DNA of 64,000 nt from Caprella mutica (lineage: Eukaryota; Arthropoda; Malacostraca; Amphipoda; Caprellidae). The translations under genes and the position numbers were made by a program. Shown in pieces: positions 39,901 through 51,900 of this stretch (the first letter of the stretch is position 1; each line of letters starts with the position of its first letter). The notes under the pieces were generated by a model. The model was given only the letters and a program-made list of their open reading frames with translations. It had not been told where the DNA came from and ran no database searches. The stretch spans positions 1-64,000 of the forward strand of contig CANNZV010000517.1 of the NCBI GenBank assembly GCA_947561585.1, written 5' to 3'.

Positions 39901-42900
39901 AGGAGGAGGGAGTGATGAGGAGGAGGAGGGAGTGATGAGGAGGAGGAGGGAGTGATGAGGAGGAGGAGGGAGTGATGAGGAGGAGGAGGGAGTGATGAGG
40001 AGGAGGAGGGAGTGATGAGGAGGAGGAGGGAGTGATGAGGAGGAGGAGGGAGTGATGAGGAGGAGGAGGGAGTGATGAGGAGGAGGAGGGAGTGATGAGG
40101 AGGAGGAGGGAGTGATGAGGAGGAGGAGGGAGTGATGAGGAGGAGGAGGGAGTGATGAGGAGGAGGAGGGAGTGATGAGGAGGAGGAGGGAGTGATGAGG
40201 AGGAGGAGGGAGTGATGAGGAGGAGGAGGGAGTGATGAGGAGGAGGAGGGAGTGATGAGGAGGAGGAGGGAGTGATGAGGAGGAGGAGGGAGTGTTGAGG
40301 AGGAGGAGGAAGTGTTGAGGAGGAGGAAGTGATGAGGAGGAAGAGGAGGATAAAAGTGTTGGAGAAAAGAGTGATGAGAAACTCTTTATTTCATCCGTTC
40401 TCCCTTCTCTATCCATCAGCTCCCTTCTTTCTTACTCCATTTCTCCTCCTCCTCTCTCTCCATTTCTCCTCCTCCTCTCTCTCCATTTCTCCTCCTCTCT
40501 CTCCATTCTTTCTCCCTCCATATCTCCATTTCTCCTCCTCTCTCTCCATTTCTCCTCCTCTCTCTCCATTTCTCCTCCTCTCTCTCCATTTCTCCTCCTC
40601 TCTCTCCATTTCTCTTCCTCTCTCTCCATTTCTCCTCCTCTCTCTCCATTTCTCCTCCTCTCTCTCCATTTCTCCTCCTCTCTCTCCATTCTTTCTCCCT
40701 CCATATCTCCATTCTTTCTCCCTCCATATCTCCATTTCTTTCTCCCTCCATATCTCCATTTCTTTCTCCCTCTACCTCTTCATTTCCCTCCGTTTCACAG
40801 TTAGCAATTAGCCACTGAATAAATAACTACCCCCCCCCCCCCCCGCGTTTGTTTCTACCGCATGCAATTACACTGTCAGCTGTGCACAAACAACTAGCGT
40901 TACCATTATTTCTACACCTGATGAATATACAATAACATTTAAATACTCCTCTATGAATAGAGATCAATTTATTGTTTCGTGTATAGCAAATTTGCAGCCA
41001 TTTAGCCCCTAATCTTATGCCGATCTGAACTGTTTCATTTATTTCTTCGCATTGAGACGTAATTCACACGGTGTGTTTTTTTCATCAAAAAAGCATTATG
41101 GAAAAACGTATATAAAACATACATTTATTAAATTTTATCGTTTTTTCATCCATCATTTTCTTTGCCGCGGCATAAAAAAACGCATGTTTATTTAGTATTG
41201 GCGTTTTTTATCTACCATTGTCTTTTCTGCTGCATAAAAAACGCCCGTTTATTTAGTTTTACGTTTTTTCATGTACAATTTTCTTCACTGCAGCATGAAA
41301 AAAAATGCCTGTCAGAAAGGGGGTTTAACTTAATTATTCTATATACCTAATTCATCTATTTTTTCTGTGTTCATTATTCTATATCGTTTATTTCAGGTGG
41401 GTTCACTCCGGCAAGGCTTACCTGCAAGACAGGCACGGTTTGGGCAACCTAGAACCCGCGGTGGACCGCAACCAAGACTGGACCATCGTCAGTGGGTACG
41501 AAAACGACACCCACACGGTGCTACATGTATCCCGCCCATTGGACACTTGTGATTTGAAGAATGACTACGTTATTACCGTAAGTACCGTTATTACCGTAAG
41601 TACCGTTATTACCGTAAGTACCGTTATTACCGTTATTTCCATAAGTACCTTTATTTCCGTAAGTACCGTTATTATCGTAAGTACCATTAGTACCTTTATT
41701 ACCGTAAGTACCGTAAGTACCGTTATTACCGTAAGTACCTTTATTACCGTAAGTACCTTTATTACCGTAAGTACCGTTATTACCGTAAGTACCGTTATTA
41801 CCGTAAGTACCGTTATTACCGTAAGTACCGTTATTACAGTTATTTCCATAAGTACCGTTATTACCATAAGTACCATTATTATCGTAAGTACCATTATTAT
41901 CGTAAGTAACATTATTATCGTAAGTACCATTAGTACCGTAAGTACCATTAGTACCGTAAGTACCATTAGCACCGTAAGTACCATTAGCACCGTATGTACC
42001 ATTAGTACCGTATGTACCATAAAACCGTAAGTACCATTATTACCGTTAGTGTTAACAGATCATCTTGTCGGAAAATTTATAATCTGCACATTGTCTGTTA
42101 TTGTCCATCACGGTAAATATTGATGGTATCTTATTGTAAAACATCAAAATTTCAGACATCGTCTTTATTCTTTGTCGATAATGTCCGACGAAAGACTGAA
42201 GTCTAGCAATGCTTTATTTTGATGATAAATCACGGTTGTATTTTCATCTCCTCATTTATTGTCGTCTTTTTATCTTCGATTATTATTTTTTAACTGAGGA
42301 TAAATAATCAAAAAGTAATTGATGTTAATTGATTATATCCCTTTTTAATTAAAATTGTTATCAATTTTTATTAAGGTTTAATTCAATTTTGATTCAATTT
42401 TAAATCAATTTTCATTTTACTTTCCAATAAATTTAATTCACCTAAACAATTGACTTTTCATTGATATTTTCATTTGTAATTAAATAATAATTCCAAAAAT
42501 CATTTCCGGTTAACTTGAGAGAAGAGATCTGTGTAATCGAAATATTCGTTACTTGAACGCAGCCAGCTGCACTTTCTCAATTTCCTTCCAAATACACGAA
42601 ACTGAATAAATTAAACTAATTCAGAAGTTAATCAACCCGTTTATCGAACACCCACGCTTGCCGATCACACGGGTGATAATCGGTAGCTTCCCGCAGCGAA
42701 TGCAGGCCCCGTATCTATTTCCGGTGGGGCGTGTACGTGAACATCTGTCACGGTATCTTCAACCAACTAATTGCCGTACTTACGGTAGAGTGTGGTTGAT
42801 TTATGGTTGTGTTCCGATGAGCAATTGTTCAGATTTATGTTTATCACGCTTTGAATGTACTTTTTTCATTGTTTCTTATATACTAATTAATGGTTGGTTA

Positions 42901-45900
42901 ACTTGCTACTTATCGGACACTTCTACATTTTCGAACATGTTAGAAAATGATATTTAATAATTATTTAGCATTTATTTTAATTGGTATCAATGATACCTGC
43001 AGGTTCCATGAATACCAATTAAAATATAGGTTAAAAATAATCATTTTCTAACGTGACCGAAATCGTGGAACCGTCCGATAAGAAGAAACTTACCCTATCT
43101 ATTGATCAACGGTTTACCCTCAGCCATGGCAGTGAGGTGGTTAAGAGGGTTGCAATCATTGCCAATTATTTCAGAGGGGAAAGAGCTTACGAGGGTAATT
43201 ACGATCTACCTGACGCTGTTGGTGATTAGTTAGCCCACTGTATAGTTAATAAATAACTTAGAAGATATAGTTAATGTGTACGTAATAACTTATGTAGTTA
43301 GTTAATAATCTAAAATATGTAGTTAATATGTAGTTAATATGGAGGTAATAACTTATAGTGTGTAGTTAATATGGAGGTAATAACTTATAGTTTGTAGTTA
43401 ATATGTAGTTAATAATCTAAAATATGTAGTTAATATGGAGGTAATAACTTATAGTGTGTAGTTAATATGGAGGTAATAACTTATAGTTTGTAGTTAATAT
43501 GTAGTTAATAATCTAAAATATGTAGTTAATATGGAGGTAATAACTTATATTTGTAGTTAATGTGGAGCTTTTAACTATAGCATACTATATTTATATTTTA
43601 TGACCCTCTATTGACTTAGACTATAGTCTATAACGATCAATTAATTGAACTCTTTAAACTGTAAAAGATAATTTTAAAAAGTAAATTTAAATAATTAAAC
43701 AATTTTATATTATAGCCCATAGTGATTAAATGCAATAGATTTTGTTTTCAATATTTGAAAGTATGCAGAATTATTTCAAAATATATGTTAATTTTATTTT
43801 TAAATTGATTGATTTTCAAATGGACGGAAAATATATTCTTATATTTTACTTAAATAATATCCTATTTTATTCCATGAGGTTCAATTTACATTCATTTTTT
43901 CAACATTAAAGAATTTATTTATCATTTTATATAATAAACAAAGTATAAATATACTTCCTCTTTCTACTTGTTATTGCATAATAATGCATTTAAAAACATG
44001 ATTCCAATAGAACAATAAAATTAATCGCCTTTTTTTGATTAAAAAAATAAAACTTAGTTAAATATTCGATAGAATAGTTTATATAATTGGTACATATAAC
44101 ATATGTAGGTACATGTCATTTATATATAAAAAAATAATGATTTTTCACGAGAGGTAAATATTTCTATTTAATTTAAATAGCTATACAAGTATTAAGTCTA
44201 TTTTCTAATTCAAAACTTAATTATTTAAAACTCGCGAGTTTTTACTAGAAATTATCATTTAATTAAGTAGCAATAAATAATCTGTATATAAGTAACTTTA
44301 AATTTAATATTTACATACAGTTTTTATATACATGATATACAATATTATTCCAATCTACATCAATGAATTCCTTCTGTTTTTTTTTCTCTGTTTTGTCACT
44401 GACGGTGGTAAGTGACTTTGCTCATGGAGCCACTTTCCTTTCTGACTTCTTCTTCTAGTCCCTTGTATTTAATTTCCTTTTGACGTCAAAGATATGGCCT
44501 TTGGTTCCGAAGCAGACGTTAAACCCTTACTAAATTAATCTTTCTCTGTTTTACCATATATTACTTAAAAAGCTAGTCTCTAATTCACAGGATATACCAT
44601 ATGAACCACAAAAATATGTGGTTATGGTCGGTGGTTTTATTGTGGTTTTCGTCAGTTCTGGTTGGTGGTTAGGTATGGTTTTTCATAATTAAAGCTATAC
44701 AGGTGTGATCTTTTTTTATTATTCTAATGATTTTATATTATATTTATTCCTAAATTTATATTAAAATATGCGTAAAAATTTTCAGAAGTGAAATAATGAG
44801 AAATTTAATTTTTAAGCTAGCTAACAATTTTTTTTTTCAATAAAATATTTTCCATTAAAAAGTAGAACCTATATACCAGTAAATATGAAAATAAATTAGC
44901 AATTACTATTAGTGATCTATTTTTTTTTTAATTACATTATCGAATTTACTCAAGTTGAAGGAAAAAGATACTAAGTACAAAATATAAATAATATTTATCC
45001 TCCTGATTTATGACTCGAAATCTAAACAGTTTTCGCTCTTTTCTAAAATAGACAAAATGTTCGCATGATGTTTTTGGACCATTTATCTTGTGCCTAAACC
45101 ATATTCATAAGTAACTATTACTTGAATATCACAATTCATTTAAATATATCATGGTCTTATATAAAATAAATTATATATAATTTTTGTTATTCTGAATCTG
45201 TAATAATTAATTATTTGTTAAGATATCCTGCATTCTCTGATAAAATCTTCCTATACTGCAATGAAAAGATGCGCTAAATACATACTGAAATTACCCTAAA
45301 ACTCTTTTTAGTTACCTTAAAACTCTGAAAAGTTTCCCTAAACTGCTTGAAATTACCCTAAAACTGTTAAGTTAGGTTGTAGCTGCTCCCTTTTTTTCGC
45401 ACTTTTTTTATGCTTTAGTTATGAAGTGCGTGATGTTTATGTTGATGTCAGACACTATGCTGATGTCAAAACACTCTGTGCACTCACATCTTAATATGAA
45501 AAGCCCTTCTTCATGAACCAAGGCAAAGAAGATCCCCATATTAGTTTGTAGACGGTGTGTGTGGAAAAGCTTCTGTGTGTCTTTACTCAGATTAAAAGCA
45601 AACGGATTTGCCTCAGTTTATTTTTTTAAATATGATAAAAAGATCATCTATCTATACGACTATGAACTATTGGATGAAAATGCAATGAAAATTCATTTTA
45701 AATTGTAAGATCTATCGTTTTTGTTAAACATTCCTTACAAAACTAATCGACGATAATGTTTGTGTTTTTCGATAAAATAATATCACTATATACCGTAATT
45801 GATAATGATGGATTAATTAATCCAGCTGAGTATAGTTTCATTATTTAATTTAAGTTTAAACTAGGGTAGAATAATAAATAGATATTGAATGTAACCCTGG

Positions 45901-48900
45901 CTCATAAATGTACATTTTATGATAGTTCTAGAAGTCTCTGTGACTTCATCTCCTTCATAGTTCTACCTTCATCTCCTTCACAGTTCTACCTTCATCTCCT
46001 TCACAGTTCTACCTTCATCTCCTTCACAGTTCTACCTTCATCTCCTTCATAGTTCTACATTCATCTCCTTCATAGTTCTACCTTCATCACCTTCACAGTT
46101 CTACCTTCATCTCCTTCACAGTTCTACCTTCATCACCTTCAAAGTTCTACCTTCATCTCCTACATAGTTCTACCTTCATCTCCTTCATAGTTCTACCTTC
46201 ATCTCCTTCATAGTTCTACCTTCATCTCCTTCATAGTTCTACCTTCATCTCCTTCATAGTTCTACCTTCATCTCCTTCACAGTTCTACCTTCATCTCCTT
46301 CATAGTTCTACCTTCATCTCCTTCATAGTTCTACCTTCATCTCCTTCATAGTTCTACCTTCATCTCCTTCACAGTTCTACCTTCATCTCCTTCACAGTTC
46401 TACCTTCATCTCCTTCACAGTTCTACCTTCATCTCCTTCACAGTTCTACCTTCATCTCCTTCACAGTTCTACCTTCATCTCCTTCATAGTTCTACCTTCA
46501 TCTCCTTCATAGTTCTACCTTCATCTCCTTCATAGTTCTACATTCATCTCCTTCATAGTTCTACCTTCATCTCCTTCATAGTTCTACCTTCATCTCCTTC
46601 ATAGTTCTACCTTCATCTCCTTCATAGTTCTACATTCATCTCCTTCATAGTTCTACCTTCATCTCCTTCACAGTTCTACCTTCATCTCCTTCAAAGTTCT
46701 ACCTTCATCTCCTTCATAGTTCTACCTTCATCTCCTTCATAGTTCTACCTTCATCTCCTTCATAGTTCTACCTTCATCTCCTTCATAGTTCTACCTTCAT
46801 CTCCTTCACAGTTCTACCTTCATCTCCTTCACAGTTCTACCTTCATCTCCTTCACAGTTCTACCTTCATCTCCTTCACAGTTCTACCTTCATCTCCTTCA
46901 CAGTTCTACCTTCATCTCCTTCATAGTTCTACCTTCATCTCCTTCATAGTTCTACCTTCATCTCCTTCATAGTTCTACCTTCATCTCCTTCATAGTTCTA
47001 CCTTCATCTCCTTCATAGTTCTACCTTCATCTCCTTCATAGTTCTACCTTCATCTCCTTCATAGTTCTACCTTCATCTCCTTCATAGTTCTACCTTCATC
47101 TCCTTCATAGTTCTACCTTCATCTCCTTCATAGTTCTACCTTCATCTCCTTCATAGTTCTACCTTCATCTCCTTCATAGTTCTACCTTCATCTCCTTCAT
47201 AGTTCTACCTTCATAGTTCTACCTTCATCTCCTTCATAGTTCTACCTTCATCTCCTTCATATTTCACCCTTCACGAGAAAATATTCTGACTGATCTTCTT
47301 GGGAAATTGCGTATTTGATCTAGATGATCCAGACTACCGATCTAATATGTGCCGCCATTGCCTTATATATAATCATGGTGGGGCCATAGAAGATTAAGTG
47401 GGGTCCATTTAATCTTCCATGGCCTTCATTTTAATCAATAAAATTTGCTGGAAAAATGAATAGAATGGTTTCTTGGAGATCTTTTTTCCCTTTTCTGCAG
47501 TCTGGGTTCATGATGTGTTCTGGAATTTTTGAAGTTAAAATTGTTTTATTAATAAATTGTGCTGGTAAATGAAAATTAAATAGATATGTCCCTGTGAGAT
47601 AGTTATGGTGGGGCCATGGAAGATTGAGAGTGGACTCCTCTTAATTTTCTATGGCCCCACCATAACTTTCCCCTCTCTTTCTTCTATGGCCCCACCATAA
47701 CTTTCCCCTCTCTTTCTTCTATGGCCCCACCATAACTTTCCCCTCTCAATCTTCTATGGCCCCACCATAACTTTCTATCAGGAAATTTGGAAAGTTGAAA
47801 CTGATTCATTTCTATAAATAATTAAGGAAGTTAAAAAGATTTAGTGGGCGACATATCTACTCTCCCACCATAATTTTCTCTCTGGGTACCTGTTGTACGC
47901 ATGTCTGTACTTCTACTTCCGCCGTTTTGTTATCACTTGTCATAAAGGTGCTATCACTTTTTGTATCGTTTTTATCACCCTCATGCTGATATTTCCTCTA
48001 GAATAACATGTGCTTACGATAGATAGAAGTTTTTTGACTGGGTCTGTCAAAACATCGTGTGGTTGGTGAAATAATATTTTGTGTTATACTAGCGCTTTTA
48101 TTAGCAAACTGGTGAGAGATATATGGGTTATGTTCTGAGTTATCGGACAGTTCCACATTTACGATCATATGAGAAAAAAGTATTTAGTTATATTTAAATT
48201 ATTTGGTATATAATTTTTTCTTATGATCGATAATGTGGAACAGCCCAATAACTGGCAATTTGCCCTGTATAGTGTGATGATATATATGATAGACATTAAC
48301 GCAGTAGCTTTTCTGCATACATGAGTATTGGTATACTAAACACGAACCCAAATACACCATTTCGATAATATGAAGGTAATGGTAAAACACGTAGTCGATT
48401 TTCTGCAGTCATGAGCACTGAGTATTTTAATCCAAATAAAATTTTTAATCGTTACTTTGATTGTGTCAATTTGTAATATTTTTTACTTAATTTTGTTAAT
48501 AAATGATTATTTTATGAAATATTTCTTTTAGATTTCTAATCCCAGGAATATTATATCATTCTTATTCCATTTTAATTAGTTTATATTTTATTCCCATTCC
48601 CATAAATAATATTTTTGCATCTTCAGTATTTTTGATGAATTGAATAAATTCCAGGCACATTCCCGAAATATTCCCTGTGTCTCAATCATTCCAATACAAA
48701 CAAACAAACATGAAAGGAGAAAAATGTTCGGCACGGCGATTCCCATTCTCAAATCTCTTCGGAATTATTCAAACGATTCCAGGAATTCATTTACCTACAT
48801 TAAACATTTTCCTCCCGATGATTCCTATTGCTACCAAGCTTATTATATGTTTAATAAGTAAAACTGAGTAATTATTTCAATTCGAATCGCTTTTAATTCA

Positions 48901-51900
48901 TTTAAACAGTGTAGTTTTAAGTGATTTCACATGCCGTTGTTTTGAGGTTTTTCAGTCCGTTGAATTGAAGTGTTTGGTATCTTTGTTTTTGAAAGCAATT
49001 TAATTTGTGCTGCCCTACTGTACAAGAACAGCTTTTATCATTTCATTAGCAATGTTTTGCTCATCCACCAAGGCTTCATTTGCTTAAAAACTAAATATCG
49101 CATCAATTCACTTGACAGTTTTTTTCATAAAATCATCATATTGTGAAACTAGAGTATCGAGGATTAAAAATAGCAGTTCCGTATAAGTTTACAACGGATA
49201 AAAGTGTAAAAAACTGAAAAAAACGTATTTTATGTGATGGCTAGGGTTACTTTCAAGTTATCGGACTGTTCCACATTTTCGATCCATAAGAAAAAGGTAG
49301 CTATATCATAGATAGGTTTGTGACAATATGCCTTTAAAATCATAGTTCCTGAAAATATTATAGACGGAGAGAATTAAAGAGCATTGAATGGTTCTACACC
49401 AGCGGTATATAGTATTCGATACCATTTCAAGCATGCCCTAAACTGTATATTTATATTTTAATTCATAAATAAATTTTTCCAAATTCTATTTTCAATGAAC
49501 CATAAACTCGTATATTATTAAGAACTTAAATATATTATGTACACTAAACTAGAAATTCACATCATCATTTTCCTGTCCGTTCTATCATCATTTTCTTGTC
49601 CGTTTTAACATCATTTTCTTGTCCGTTTTAACATCATTTTCTTGTCCGTTTTAACATCATTTTCTTGTCCGTTTTAACATCATTTTCCTGTCCGTTCTAT
49701 CATCATTTTCCTGTCCGTTCTATCATCATTTTCCTGTCCATTCTAACATCATTTTCCTGTCCGTTCTAACATCATTTTCTTGTCCGTTCTAACATCATTT
49801 TCTTGTCCGTTCTAACATCATTTTCCTGTCCGTTCAAACATCATTTTCCTGTCCGTTCTAACATCATTTTCCTGTCCGTTTTAACATCATTTTCCTGTCC
49901 GTTCTAACATCATTTTCCCGTTCCAAACCATTAGTACAAGTTGCGTGAGAGTACTTAACATCCGAACGGACCATTGCCGAAAGCCATTCTGATCGAAATC
50001 TAGCGGCGAAGTCAATGATTCGAAATCTATCAAGGGGCCGTAGAGCAGAGTTTAGTGTCGTTCGAATTACCTTAATGGTCCGACATACCATTTTCACCTC
50101 GTACAGCTTTGAGACGACATTCACACGACATTCTTTTAGCATGTCGTCCTAAATCACAGTTTTTGGGAATCTATCTAATTATTATAAAACAACTTTTATT
50201 AATTAAACTATAATTTATTTATATACTGAAATTAAAAAAAAACACGATGTTAGAATATACCGAAAAATTCTTGAACTAAAAATTAACAATCTTCCAACAT
50301 TCAATTTATTTTTTATCAATATTCATTTTAAAGATTTTATACTGATTTTAATTTCTATAATTTCAATGTGTTTATCATGTAGTTGATGCCTCTAATTAAA
50401 CATGCAGAAATACTCAAGTCTATTGAACCAATAATGAGCCACTGCGAACCACCAGGCTACCATTTACGGGTCTCTTTTTCTCATTTCCTATACGGTAGTC
50501 ATTTCTCTTGGTTATCTCTGTGCTCCCTCCGTAGACTTTGCTTATCGCGCCAGTCGAAGCCACTTTCGGTCTATTGAATTTCTTTCAGTTTCGGCTGATT
50601 TTGGTTGATTTTCTCATCTCTGTGAATTGCATCGTTTGGATTAAACTTTTTTCTCTGTTTTGATAATTGCTGGGTTATTATTTTATTTAAATGTATTGGT
50701 TGGCTTAAAGTTTTAAACGATCTGAATTAATTAAATTATAGCGTGAAGGTACTGAAAAGAAATGAAAAATACGACGATATTTAGTATTAGAAAATGTATA
50801 CCGTAACTAATTTATTAATAAAGTGAACTTATTATAAAAAAAAATTGTTACCTAGTAGTATATTATTTTTTGGATCTCATTCAATTTATGAATTTTTATT
50901 TTACAGAACGATACAGCGCGAATTTTATGGGCCTATCACCCAGACGATCCCGTGGATCCTGACAGTCCCCGCCCCCGTCTGCACTATCACGGGGACTTCC
51001 GTAGAGGGGCCCAGAGTGTCTTCCTGTTGGACCGTGACCCGGAAAAGAAGAGGGGCAAGGAAGCGAACTACAGAAATAAACAGGAGAAGTGAGTCAACAT
51101 ATCTACAGCATTTCGTGGCACTTTTTTAGAATTGTTTAGGGAAATAATTTTAACTTTAAATAATTTTAAATTGTAGCTATAGGCATGTAATGTAAACAAA
51201 GATTTCGGCTTATTTCATCCCTTTGCTGTCACTTTCCTTACGATTTTCAGATAAAATGATTTTTAGTTTAATATTTTTAAATAGTATTTGTATTTTAAAC
51301 AAAGATTTCGGCTTGATTATATCATAGAAAAGTTCATGAAAATTTAATATTCTTTTGTTTTAATAAGCTAGCTACCTACTTGAAATTAATTGTGTTTAGA
51401 GTAAATTACGAATTATCGGTCAGTTTCACATCTTCGGTCATATAAGAAAAAACGATATTATAATTGTTATTTTTTATATTACCGAAGATGTGAAACTGAC
51501 CGATAATTTATAATTCACCCTATAATGAATTTAGTTTTTCTATTCATCATATTAACCCTCTTCGTGGATTTTCCTAACCTGTTCTTGTTTCAGTCCTGAA
51601 GATCCCCCAACCCACACCTGGACCCTAACTAGTCCTGGTGTTGAGGTGAAAAGCGAGAACGAAACCGTCTACTGGTGCAAACTCTTCAGAAAACCGCTTC
51701 TAGTGCAGAAAAACCATATCATAAAGGTAATGCATCTAGCTATATTGTCTACATTTCAGATTTTTATCAACTAGGTTAACGTCGAAGTAGTCTTAACACT
51801 TACAGTAGTTACACGAAAAGTTGGTGGTAGCTAACACGTTTAAATCTGTCTTTTTGGAAATTTGTGTCAGGCTTTATGAAAACCCCCATTTTCCGAATAT

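Larger units (their letters stand above)
36902..41396 (+). other. Intron 1 (4.5 kb)
   Basis: Donor GTAAGT, acceptor TTTCAG. It holds family C (37803-38014) and family B (39295-39432) palindromes, the purine array (39584-40375), the pyrimidine array (40400-40790), a C15 run (40830-40844), and three imperfect copies of a roughly 60-bp unit (41088-41300). Non-repetitive, relatively CpG-rich parts at about 37020-37400 and 38120-38290 could be regulatory, but nothing proves it. Confidence 0.85.
41578..50906 (+). other. Intron 2 (9.3 kb)
   Basis: It begins with the tandem GTAAGT array (41566-42046). It also holds family F, B, D and A elements, a compound array (43258-43575), a long AT-rich stretch with nothing recognisable (43580-45900), the 23-bp array (45943-47266) and the 23-bp array at 49564-49919. 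I see no extra exon in it. Confidence 0.8.

Noticed and set aside
39466..40811. Open frames of 316, 160, 116 and 111 residues
   Set aside because: Low-complexity Ser/Pro/Leu or Glu/Arg repeats encoded by the purine and pyrimidine arrays; no domain, and inside an intron.
41578..42030. Open continuation of exon 2 as real coding sequence
   Set aside because: The conserved DOMON sequence continues directly at exon 3 ([11 protein letters not shown]), so the first donor is the better default. Use of later donors is kept only as a hypothesis.
45943..47266. CRISPR-like regular repeats
   Set aside because: Units are contiguous with no unique spacers and lie in a eukaryotic intron. The same holds for the other 23-bp arrays.
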